Counted from the first letter of the stretch, positions 1-5,425 are shown. The stretch is DNA of 6,759 bases from Oscillospiraceae bacterium (GCA_016296565.1 JAEDJB010000103.1:1-6759); one strand, 5' to 3'. Numbers and translations are program-made. The notes: generated by a model not told the origin, from the sequence alone.

Positions 1-3
1 GGT

Positions 4-22
4 GCGCCCAGCCGGTGGGCGC
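4..22. repeat. short GC-rich hairpin at left edge
   Basis: Arms GCGCCCA (4-10) and TGGGCGC (16-22) pair perfectly around the loop GCCGG. There is no T-tract on either side, so it is not a recognisable intrinsic terminator. No gene reaches it within the window. Its role is unknown; it may belong to a feature that begins beyond the left edge. Confidence 0.4.
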
Positions 23-70
23 GCTTGGAATACGGCGCTGCAAGAGATAAGCGGCAGCCCCACGAAACGC

Positions 71-117
71 AAAAAAGCCCCTGCCTCCCTGGCCCGCACA
101 AACCAGAGAACAGGGGC
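71..117 (-). terminator. intrinsic terminator of the bioY-bioB operon
   Basis: Read on the minus strand, arm GCCCCTG (117-111) pairs with CAGGGGC (83-77), followed directly by six T (76-71). Inside, CTCTGG and CCAGGG continue the stem with one wobble, giving a long, slightly imperfect hairpin. It lies just past the bioB stop codon and fits a Rho-independent terminator for the biotin operon. Confidence 0.8.
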
Positions 118-120
118 CCC

Positions 121-140
121 GCCTTAAGGCGCGCCTAAGG
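121..140. repeat. nested palindromes between bioB stop and terminator
   Basis: Two overlapping perfect 10-bp palindromes, GCCTTAAGGC (121-130) and AGGCGCGCCT (127-136), sit in an imperfect larger inverted repeat, CCTTA (122-126) with AAGG (137-140). No T-tract follows. It may simply add structure to the 3' end of the bioB mRNA. Confidence 0.4.
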
Positions 141-149
141 GGCAGCAGT

Positions 150-1136
150 TTAAGCTTCGTTTTTCAAATAATCCGGCGTCACATCCCGGCCCAGCTTTTC
201 CAGCATTTCCTTGTCGCTGCGGATGGTGGCGCAGGCGGCGGTGGTGAGCATGTTGCCGGTGATGGTGGCGGAGGCCCCGGATTGGAAGGCCAGCTCTCCA
301 TCGCGGGTCAGCAGGGCCCGACCGGCGGCCAGCCGGATGTTGGCCTCGGGGTTCATGTACCGGAAGAAAGCGATGGTCCGCAGAATGTCCGCCTCCGTCA
401 GCCGGGGCAGGTGCTCCAGGGGGGTGCCGGGAATGGGCATCAGGGCGTTGAGGGGGATGGAGTCGATGCCCAGCTCCGCCAGGCTCACAGCCATGTCCAG
501 CCGGTCCTCCCAGGTCTCCCCCATGCCGATGATCCCGCCGGAGCAGGCGCACATGCCCTCCGCCTTCACCAGCTTCAGGGTCTCGATCTTCTGGTCATAG
601 GTGTGGGTGGTGCAGATGTTGGGGAAGTTGCGGCGGGAGGTCTCGATGTTGTGGTGGTAGCTGGTGACCCCCGCCTGGTGGAGCTGGTGGAGCTGCTCCG
701 CGGTGAGAAAGCCCATGGAGGCGCACAGGTCAATTTTGCAGGTGTCCCGCATCGTTTCAAAAGCGTGGACGGCTTTTTGAAAGTCCGCCTGGGTGGGAGC
801 CCGGCCGGAGGTGACGATGGAGAACCGGTCCACCCCCTCCCGCTCATTCATTTTGCAGGCGGCCAGGATTTCCTCCTCCGGCAGGAAGTCGTACACCTCG
901 CAGTCGGTGTGGTGGTGGGCGGACTGGGCGCAGTATTTGCAGTCCTCGGGGCAGCGGCCGCTGCGGCCGTTGATGATGGAGCACAGGTCCACCTTGTCCC
1001 CCACCAAGTGGACCCGGATGCGGTCGGCCCCCTCGCAGAGCTCTTTTAAATCACAGGTCAGAAAGGCGTTCAGATCGTCCTGCCGGGTGATGCGACGGCC
1101 GGCGATGATCTCCTGAGCCAGGGTAAGCATATTCAT
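150..1136 (-). CDS. bioB: biotin synthase BioB (radical SAM)
   Basis: Biotin synthase inserts sulfur into dethiobiotin to make biotin, the last step of the pathway, in the cytoplasm. The 328-aa length fits the family. Counting from the start chosen here, the SAM [4Fe-4S] motif CPEDCKYC gives C62, C66 and C69. Other family blocks are YHHNIETS, CSGGIIGMGET, IPLNALMPIPGTPL and the IRLAAGR arginine motif near 268. The position of the first auxiliary-cluster cysteine (E. coli C97, 'RFC') is serine here (S106, 'RFSIVTSG'). C138 and C198 are kept, and there are extra cysteines at 133 and 196. Start choice: an upstream ATG at 1145 directly abuts the AAGGAG box with no spacing, whereas the ATG at 1136 lies 9 nt from it, so 1136 is preferred. 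It is the second gene of an operon with bioY; its ribosome site overlaps the bioY stop. The family call is very secure; the cluster type is an inference. Confidence 0.97.
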   Translation of the reverse strand: MNMLTLAQEIIAGRRITRQDDLNAFLTCDLKELCEGADRIRVHLVGDKVDLCSIINGRSGRCPEDCKYCAQSAHHHTDCEVYDFLPEEEILAACKMNEREGVDRFSIVTSGRAPTQADFQKAVHAFETMRDTCKIDLCASMGFLTAEQLHQLHQAGVTSYHHNIETSRRNFPNICTTHTYDQKIETLKLVKAEGMCACSGGIIGMGETWEDRLDMAVSLAELGIDSIPLNALMPIPGTPLEHLPRLTEADILRTIAFFRYMNPEANIRLAAGRALLTRDGELAFQSGASATITGNMLTTAACATIRSDKEMLEKLGRDVTPDYLKNEA

Positions 1137-1145
1137 GAGACCCAT

Positions 1146-1151
1146 CTCCTT
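1146..1151 (-). promoter_or_regulatory. bioB ribosome binding site overlapping the bioY stop
   Basis: AAGGAG on the minus strand begins inside the bioY TAA stop (1152-1150). It lies 9 nt before the ATG at 1136 and 0 nt before the ATG at 1145. The spacing decides for the downstream start and suggests that bioB translation is coupled to bioY. Confidence 0.7.
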
Positions 1152-1704
1152 ATCTCTGCGCCGGCAGCAGGTTGGACTTGGTCAGGGCGGACCGGACGGC
1201 CTTGCCCAGGACGGTGGCAATGACGATCTTGGCCAGGTCGAAGGGAACGAAGGGGAACACGCAGACGGTGAGGGCGTACCACACCTCACACTGCATCTCC
1301 AGCACGAACCAGACGGTGCCGAAGAAGTAGGCCACCAGGGTGCCCACGACCATGCCGGCGATGGTGATGCCCGCGTGGGCGCGGGACTTCTCCATGACGA
1401 AGCCGCAGATGAGGGCCATGAGGATGAACCCCACCAGGTAGCCGCCGGTGGGTCCGGCCAGCTTGGACAGGCCGCCCTCGTACCCGGAAAAGACGGGCAT
1501 CCCCGCCGCGCCCAGAAGGAGATACACCAGGTAGCTGATGGTGGCGCCCTTCATGCCCAGCAGGTAGACGGTGAGGTAGATGACCAGGTTCGTAAAGGAC
1601 ACGGGCACCGGGCCGATGGGGATGGACATGGGGCCCAGCACACACATGAGCGCCGCCATCAGGGCGCAGGTGGTAAGCTCATAGGTTGAGATGCGTTTTT
1701 TCAT
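1150..1704 (-). CDS. bioY: biotin transporter BioY (ECF S-component)
   Basis: BioY is the membrane-embedded, biotin-binding S-component of energy-coupling-factor importers. It works alone or with a shared EcfA/EcfA'/EcfT module, which is not in this window. The 184-aa protein is strongly hydrophobic with about six membrane segments. It shows family blocks: GPVPVSFTNLVIYL near 28-41, then YLLLGAAGMPVFSG and GGLSKLAGPTGGYLVGFI near 63-95. The start is set at the ATG at 1704 because GGAGGAA (1717-1711) lies 6 nt upstream. A longer frame opening at 1773 would start upstream of the mapped -10 box, so it cannot be on this transcript. It is the first gene of the bioY-bioB operon and sits directly behind a BirA operator, so expression should fall when biotin is plentiful. 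Pairing with bioB supports biotin, or possibly dethiobiotin, as substrate. Confidence 0.95.
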   Translation of the reverse strand: MKKRISTYELTTCALMAALMCVLGPMSIPIGPVPVSFTNLVIYLTVYLLGMKGATISYLVYLLLGAAGMPVFSGYEGGLSKLAGPTGGYLVGFILMALICGFVMEKSRAHAGITIAGMVVGTLVAYFFGTVWFVLEMQCEVWYALTVCVFPFVPFDLAKIVIATVLGKAVRSALTKSNLLPAQR

Positions 1705-1740
1705 AGCGGGTTCCTCCAGGGGTGATTTTTTCCAGGCCCC

Positions 1741-1769
1741 ATCATACCGCCTCTTTCTTCGTTTGTCAA
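1741..1769 (-). promoter_or_regulatory. bioY-bioB promoter
   Basis: On the minus strand a -35 box TTGACA (1769-1764) is followed after 17 bp by a -10 box TATGAT (1746-1741). This is close to the sigma-A consensus. Transcription should start near 1734, giving a leader of about 30 nt. The -35 box lies within the left half of the BirA operator. Confidence 0.85.
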
Positions 1770-1794
1770 CCAAAAAGTTTAAAGTGGTTTACAA
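1763..1794. promoter_or_regulatory. BirA (biotin repressor) operator
   Basis: Half-sites TTGTCAACC (1763-1771) and GGTTTACAA (1786-1794) are separated by 14 bp and match as an inverted repeat at 8 of 9 positions. This is the form known for bifunctional BirA repressor-ligases in Firmicutes (TTGTnAACC, 14-16 bp, GGTTnACAA). It overlaps the bioY -35 box, so biotinyl-AMP-bound BirA would block the promoter. It ends 16 bp before the -35 box of the divergent carbonic anhydrase promoter. Confidence 0.9.
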
Positions 1795-1810
1795 TTGAGG
1801 CGAAACCTAC

Positions 1811-1839
1811 TTTACAGGGGAGAATCAGGTCGGTATAAT
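1811..1839 (+). promoter_or_regulatory. promoter of the carbonic anhydrase-RAYT unit
   Basis: A -35 box TTTACA (1811-1816) and a -10 box TATAAT (1834-1839) are separated by exactly 17 bp. A ribosome site AAGGAGG (1854-1860) follows, 7 nt before the ATG at 1868. Transcription should start near 1846. Confidence 0.85.
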
Positions 1840-1867
1840 AAGAAAAACCGCCCAAGGAGGTCGTCCC

Positions 1868-2410
1868 ATGATCGACGAGATGTTAGCCTACAACAAAAAG
1901 TTTGTGGAAGAAAAGCAATACGAGAAGTACGCCACCAGCAAATACCCCAACAAGAAGATCGCCATTCTCACCTGCATGGACACCCGGCTGGTGGAGCTGC
2001 TCCCCGCCGCCCTGGGCCTGAAAAACGGGGACGTGAAGATCATCAAGAACGCCGGCGGCGTGGTGACCAGCCCCTTCGGCAGCGTGATCCGCTCCCTGCT
2101 GGTGGCCATCATCGAGCTGGGGGTGGAGGAGATCATGGTCATCGGCCACACCGACTGCGGGGTGCGTCACATCGACAGCGAGATGATGATTGCGCACATG
2201 AAGAAGCGGGGCATCACCCAGGATTCCATCGACCTGATGAAATACTGCGGCATCGACTTTGAAAAGTGGCTGGCGGGGTTCGACACCGAGGAGCAGTCGG
2301 TGCAGGACACGGTGGAGACCATCCGCAACCACCCCCTCATCCCGGCCGACGTGCGCATCGGCGGCTATGTAATCGACACCTACACGGGGGAGCTGCGGGT
2401 GATCTGCTGA
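1868..2410 (+). CDS. beta-class carbonic anhydrase
   Basis: Interconverts CO2 and bicarbonate in the cytoplasm using zinc. The 180-aa protein has the beta-class signatures. TCMDTR contains zinc ligand C36 and the D38/R40 dyad; GHTDCG contains ligands H94 and C97. NAGGVVTSPFGSVIRSL near 61-77 is the usual structural block. The short length and ending (GGYVIDTYTGELRVIC) fit the compact Gram-positive/mycobacterial type rather than plant or gamma forms. The start has an ideal AAGGAGG site. It is divergent from the BirA-controlled bioY-bioB operon. Bicarbonate is the co-substrate of biotin-dependent carboxylases, so the adjacency makes metabolic sense (inference). Its TGA stop overlaps the ATG of the RAYT gene by one base. 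No key residue is missing. Confidence 0.95.
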   Translation: MIDEMLAYNKKFVEEKQYEKYATSKYPNKKIAILTCMDTRLVELLPAALGLKNGDVKIIKNAGGVVTSPFGSVIRSLLVAIIELGVEEIMVIGHTDCGVRHIDSEMMIAHMKKRGITQDSIDLMKYCGIDFEKWLAGFDTEEQSVQDTVETIRNHPLIPADVRIGGYVIDTYTGELRVIC

Positions 2411-2901
2411 TGGAATTGCCCCGCCGGAAACGCCAGCGGCTGGCAGGCTACGATTATTCCGCCCACGGCGCGTATTTTGTCACCATCTGCACAGACCAAA
2501 AGCGCCCCCTCTTCTGGGACAGCCCTGTAGGGGCGAACTGTGTTCGCCTGCCTGCACTGCCTTTGTCTCCTGTCGGGCGCATCGTGGATGCAGAAATCCA
2601 AAGGATGAGCACCGTCTACCCCAATGTCTGGGTGGACAAGTATGTCATCATGCCCAATCACATCCATCTGATTGTGGTCATTGAGAACAGCGACCCCGGG
2701 CGAACACAGTTCGCCCCTACCTTGTCGCGGATCATCAAACAGTTCAAGGGAGCTGTGACCAAGGGGCTGGGCCGCCCCATCTGGCAGCGATCCTTCTACG
2801 ACCACGTTATCCGCACCCAGCAGGAGTACCTGGAGGTGTGGGCCTACATTGACGGTAACCCGGCAAAGTGGACCAGCGACGAGCTGTTTTCGCCCTTATA
2901 A
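2410..2901 (+). CDS. REP-associated tyrosine transposase-like protein (RAYT, Y1/IS200-type HUH)
   Basis: A 163-aa single-strand DNA endonuclease-like protein of the Y1 transposase superfamily. The N-terminal RRKRQRLAGYDYSAHGAYFVTICT (5-28) is the usual RAYT opening. DKYVIMPNHIHLIVVI (76-91) holds the HUH metal-binding pair H84 and H86. IWQRSFYDHVIR (124-135), then EYLEVWAYIDGNPAKW (139-154), is the conserved C-terminal block. The catalytic tyrosine is not certain: F129 occupies the place of the first Tyr in YafM-like relatives, with Y130 next to it and Y140 further on. The start is the ATG in the TGATG overlap with carbonic anhydrase. No good Shine-Dalgarno lies at normal distance, so it probably depends on translational coupling. 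Codons 40-47 and 97-104 are themselves REP-like palindromes. No terminal inverted repeats or partner gene are seen, so it resembles a domesticated RAYT more than an intact insertion sequence. Confidence 0.9.
   Translation: MELPRRKRQRLAGYDYSAHGAYFVTICTDQKRPLFWDSPVGANCVRLPALPLSPVGRIVDAEIQRMSTVYPNVWVDKYVIMPNHIHLIVVIENSDPGRTQFAPTLSRIIKQFKGAVTKGLGRPIWQRSFYDHVIRTQQEYLEVWAYIDGNPAKWTSDELFSPL
2527..2549 (+). repeat. REP-like palindrome, copy 1, inside the RAYT gene
   Basis: GTAG foot (2527-2530), arm GGGCGAAC (2531-2538), loop TGT, arm GTTCGCCT (2542-2549, last pair G-T). It is read in frame as VGANCVR (residues 40-46), between the first beta strand and first helix of the RAYT. The GTAG-plus-hairpin layout is the hallmark of REP sequences recognised by RAYTs in enterobacteria. 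Confidence 0.8.
2698..2720 (-). repeat. REP-like palindrome, copy 2, inverted, inside the RAYT gene
   Basis: The 22 bp at 2699-2720 are the exact reverse complement of copy 1 at 2527-2548. The arms GGGCGAAC (2698-2705) and GTTCGCCC (2709-2716) form a perfect 8-bp stem around the loop ACA. CTAC (2717-2720) is the GTAG foot read on the minus strand. It encodes GRTQFAPT (residues 97-104), just after the HUH strand. The two GTAG feet face outwards, a REPIN-like doublet spanning 194 bp. Confidence 0.8.
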
Positions 2902-2904
2902 CAC

Positions 2905-2944
2905 AAAGCCCCCACCGTTTCTTATAGAAAACGGTGGGGGTTTT
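2905..2944. terminator. bidirectional intrinsic terminator between RAYT and MATE genes
   Basis: Arms CCCCCACCGTTT (2909-2920) and AAACGGTGGGGG (2929-2940) form a perfect 12-bp stem with an 8-nt loop. AAA (2905-2907) and TTTT (2941-2944) lie on either side. It sits 7 nt after the RAYT stop and 19 nt before the convergent MATE stop, so it can end both transcripts. The T-tract is better on the plus strand. Confidence 0.88.
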
Positions 2945-2959
2945 CGCGGGAACAGAAAC

Positions 2960-4339
2960 TCATTCCCCGCCCTGCATGGCCTTGTCGGCGGAGCGGAGGG
3001 TGCGGCGGAGGAAGATGGAGCTGAGGGTGAGGGAGACCACCTCCGCGATGGGGAAGGCCAGCCACACCAGGGTGAGCACGCCTGTCCGGGCCAGCAGCCA
3101 GGCCACGGGCAGCAGCACCAGCAGCTGGCGGCAGACGGAGACGATGAGGCTGTAGAAGGGGTTTCCGATGGCCTGGCACACGGACCCGGCGGGGATGCAG
3201 AAGCCCGCCAGGATAAAGTGCACGCCGATGATCCGCAGCGCGGGAATGCCGATGGCCAGCATATCCGGGGAGGCGTTGAAGAAGGACAGCAGCTGGCCGG
3301 GGATCAGCTCGAAGGCGGCGGTGCCCGCGGCCATGATGCAGATGGCGGTGATGACGGCCAGCTTGATGGTCCGCTTCACCCGGGAGGCCTTTTTGGCCCC
3401 GAAGTTGTAGGCGATGATGGGCACCATGGCGTTGTTCAGGCCGAAGATCGGCATGAAGATGAAGCTTTGGAGCTTGAAGTAGGCCCCGAACACGGCGGTG
3501 GCGGTGGTGGTGAAGGAGATGAGGATGCGGTTCAGGCCGAACACCATCACCGAGCCGATGCTCTGCATCAGGATGGAGGGAAAGCCGATGCGGTAGATGG
3601 ATTTGGCCGTGGGCCCGTGCCAGCGGACCTGGCGGATGTCCAGGTGGATGTCCTTGTTGCACTTGATGTTCAGAACAAAGGCCAGGACGGCGGCGGTGCT
3701 CTGGCCGATCACCGTGGCCACGGCGGCCCCCGCCACCTCCAGCCGGGGGGCCCCGAAGAGGCCGAAGATCAGGATGGGGTCCAGGATGATGTTCAGCACC
3801 GCCCCGCAGATCTGGGTGCACATGGACAGGTGGGTGCGGCCGGTGGACTGGAGCAGCCGCTCAAAGGTGAACTGGAAGAACAGGCCCAGAGAGCACCCCA
3901 GGCAGATCCGGCCGTAGGCGGTGCCGTAGGCCACGATCTGGGGCACGTCGGTCTGGAGCCGGAAAAAGACCCCGGAGAGGGTCAGCCCCCCTGCGGCAAA
4001 GACCAGGGAGGAGCACAGGGCCAGGAAGATGCCCGTGTTGGCGGCCCGGTCGGCCTGGGCCTGCTCCTTGGCCCCCAGGGACCGGGAGAGCAGGGCGTTC
4101 ATGCCCACGGCGGTGCCGCCGATGACGGCGATCATCAGGTTCTGCAAAGGGAAGGCCAGGGAGACGGCGGTGAGGGCGTCCTCGCTGAGCTGGGAGACGA
4201 ACACGCTGTCCACAATGTTGTAGAAGGCCTGGACCAGCATGGAGATCATCATGGGCACCGCCATGCCGCCCAGGAGCTTGCCCACGGGCATCACGCCCAT
4301 CTTGTTTTCAGCCGGCGGGGAAACGGGAGTGTTTGACAT
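2960..4339 (-). CDS. MATE family efflux transporter
   Basis: An inner-membrane exporter of the multidrug and toxic compound extrusion family, normally driven by a sodium or proton gradient; the substrate cannot be told from sequence. The 459-aa length is typical. About twelve hydrophobic segments are visible in two similar halves. Family features are KLLGGMAVPMMISMLVQAFYNIVDSVFVSQL near the N-terminus, LTAVSLAFPLQNLMIAVIGGTAVGMNALLSRSLGA after it, and the matching second-half start IYRIGFPSILMQSIGSVMVFGLN. The C-terminus is charged (RRTLRSADKAMQGGE). The ATG at 4339 has AGAGGA (4350-4345) 5 nt upstream. No clear promoter is seen in the 41 nt between it and the tRNA-Phe terminator, so it may depend partly on readthrough. 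It converges on the RAYT gene. Subfamily (NorM- or DinF-like) is not assigned. Confidence 0.95.
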   Translation of the reverse strand: MSNTPVSPPAENKMGVMPVGKLLGGMAVPMMISMLVQAFYNIVDSVFVSQLSEDALTAVSLAFPLQNLMIAVIGGTAVGMNALLSRSLGAKEQAQADRAANTGIFLALCSSLVFAAGGLTLSGVFFRLQTDVPQIVAYGTAYGRICLGCSLGLFFQFTFERLLQSTGRTHLSMCTQICGAVLNIILDPILIFGLFGAPRLEVAGAAVATVIGQSTAAVLAFVLNIKCNKDIHLDIRQVRWHGPTAKSIYRIGFPSILMQSIGSVMVFGLNRILISFTTTATAVFGAYFKLQSFIFMPIFGLNNAMVPIIAYNFGAKKASRVKRTIKLAVITAICIMAAGTAAFELIPGQLLSFFNASPDMLAIGIPALRIIGVHFILAGFCIPAGSVCQAIGNPFYSLIVSVCRQLLVLLPVAWLLARTGVLTLVWLAFPIAEVVSLTLSSIFLRRTLRSADKAMQGGE

Positions 4340-4379
4340 AAGGGTCCTCTTTTCTGTGGGTGCGGTGGAACGATTAACG

Positions 4380-4408
4380 AAAAAAGCAAGTCCGAAGACT
4401 TGCTTTTT
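4380..4408 (-). terminator. tRNA-Phe terminator with cUUCGg tetraloop
   Basis: On the minus strand GCAAGTC (4392-4386 complement) pairs with GACTTGC around a TTCG loop closed by C-G, the very stable UUCG tetraloop. Five A-T pairs extend the stem and a T-tract follows. It begins 1 nt after the tRNA CCA end and 41 nt before the MATE start. Confidence 0.88.
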
Positions 4409-4409
4409 C

Positions 4410-4485
<76 letters not shown>

Positions 4486-4531
4486 GGCTGTTTCCGGTAA
4501 GGGATATTTCCCTCGCGGACGCGCAACGACT

Positions 4532-4559
4532 ATTATAGCAGGAACCCGCCATTTGTCAA
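4532..4559 (-). promoter_or_regulatory. tRNA-Phe promoter
   Basis: On the minus strand a consensus -35 box TTGACA (4559-4554) and a consensus -10 box TATAAT (4537-4532) are separated by 16 bp. The predicted start near 4525 gives a 5' leader of about 40 nt before the mature tRNA end at 4485. It is as strong as expected for a stable-RNA gene. Confidence 0.88.
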
Positions 4560-4683
4560 CAAGAAAACGGGGAATTCGCGAAGTTTTTTTCCGCTGCTGG
4601 AGAGCACTGTGCCGGTTGGACGCTGGGAACCGCTGCATTTAATATTCAACTCAAGAAATGCCGTTAGAGAAAGCAGATTTCAG
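4560..4683. other. intergenic stretch between divergent promoters
   Basis: This region lies between the tRNA-Phe promoter (minus) and the DUF1836 operon promoter (plus). It is more AT-rich than the genes, with a T-run near 4582-4590 that has no stem before it. I see no coding region, RNA gene or operator here. Confidence 0.5.
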
Positions 4684-4712
4684 TTGTTCCTCCGAGGGTT
4701 TTGTGGTATGAT
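4684..4712 (+). promoter_or_regulatory. promoter of the DUF1836-tatD-radical SAM operon
   Basis: A weak -35 box TTGTTC (4684-4689), a 17-bp spacer and a -10 box TATGAT (4707-4712) preceded by TGG (4704-4706) form an extended -10 promoter. Transcription should begin near 4719, which leaves only about 14 nt before the upstream candidate start at 4733. Confidence 0.75.
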
Positions 4713-4795
4713 AGTTAAATAAAACTGAAACAATGGTAGCTTTTGATCGTTACCAGCGGAAGGGCCGCCCGTCGGCCCGGAAAGAGAGCGGCATC

Positions 4796-5422
4796 ATGCG
4801 TTACGACAAAGAGCTGATCGCCCATAAGCTCCTGCGGTGGGAGGACTACCTCAACAACTACAAGCTTCCCGCCTGGAAGGAGCTGCCGGACATCGGCCTG
4901 TATATGGACCAGGTCATCGCCCTGCTGGGCCAGTATCTGGACTTTATCCCCGTGGAGGACCCGAAGAACAAGCCGGTCACCCCCACCACCATCAACAACT
5001 ATGTGCGGCTGAAGGTCATGCCCGCCCCGGAAAAGCGGAAGTATTACCGCATCCACATTGCCTACCTGATCATGATCTTCACCCTGAAGCAGGGCACCAG
5101 CATCAACGCCATCCAGCAGCTGCTGCCCGCCTCCGCCGACGAGGAGGAGGTCAAGGCCTTCTACACCAGCTATGTGGAGCGGCTGCAGAAAATCGCCCTG
5201 TTCTACACCTCTCAGACCCGAGACGCGGTCCAGGACATTCTGGACCCCCAGACCGCCAACGAGGGGGCGGTGGAGAACGTCATCCTCCAGAGCATCCTCA
5301 TGTCCGGATTCTCCCGCATCCTGGCGGAGAAGCTGCTGAACCTGCGGGACGCGGACACCCAGCAGGTGCTGGAACTGGAGGCCCAGGGCCGGGGCGGTCC
5401 GGCCGCCCGGAAGGAGGAGTGA
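4796..5422 (+). CDS. DUF1836 domain protein, MerR-like helix-turn-helix
   Basis: A 208-aa cytoplasmic protein of the DUF1836 family, whose members are uncharacterised and probably DNA-binding. Residues 60-110 (VTPTTINNYVRLKVMPAPEKRKYYRIHIAYLIMIFTLK, then TSINAIQQLL) resemble the winged helix of MerR regulators: a recognition helix, a YYRxHIAYL wing, then a helix. The rest is helical and the C-terminus is charged and low-complexity (GRGGPAARKEE). Two starts are possible. The ATG at 4733 has no ribosome site and a very short leader. The ATG at 4796 has a modest GAGAG 7 nt upstream and begins in typical family fashion (MRYDKELIAHKLLRWEDYL). I prefer 4796, with moderate confidence. It is the first gene of an operon; its stop lies 3 nt before tatD. 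No target operator can be assigned. Confidence 0.85.
   Translation: MRYDKELIAHKLLRWEDYLNNYKLPAWKELPDIGLYMDQVIALLGQYLDFIPVEDPKNKPVTPTTINNYVRLKVMPAPEKRKYYRIHIAYLIMIFTLKQGTSINAIQQLLPASADEEEVKAFYTSYVERLQKIALFYTSQTRDAVQDILDPQTANEGAVENVILQSILMSGFSRILAEKLLNLRDADTQQVLELEAQGRGGPAARKEE
5411..5417 (+). promoter_or_regulatory. tatD ribosome binding site inside the DUF1836 3' end
   Basis: AAGGAGG is encoded by the last codons of the DUF1836 gene and lies 8 nt before the tatD ATG at 5426. The overlap points to coupled translation. Confidence 0.75.
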
Positions 5423-5425
5423 CCC

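Noticed and set aside
282..1049. 255-codon plus-strand frame opposite bioB
   Set aside because: Shadow of bioB in GC-rich DNA; no recognisable motif or start signal.
1705..1773. Longer BioY start at 1773
   Set aside because: It lies upstream of the -10 box and inside the operator; the ATG at 1704 has an excellent ribosome site and the normal BioY N-terminus.
2266..2409. Upstream extension of the RAYT frame into the carbonic anhydrase gene
   Set aside because: The extra 48 residues are a H/G/P-rich out-of-frame reading of carbonic anhydrase. The normal RAYT N-terminus begins at the ATG at 2410.
2521..2725. CRISPR-like repeats
   Set aside because: There are only two copies, in opposite orientation, within a coding sequence; there is no regular spacer array.
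2849..4336. 495-codon open frame on the plus strand opposite the MATE gene
   Set aside because: It is antisense to a clear membrane protein. The product is a low-complexity G/D/H/Q-rich sequence with no fold signature, as expected from a GC-rich shadow frame.
4574..4590. Possible terminator at the T-run after a TTCGCGAA palindrome
   Set aside because: The palindrome is only 8 bp with no loop, and no gene ends there on the plus strand.
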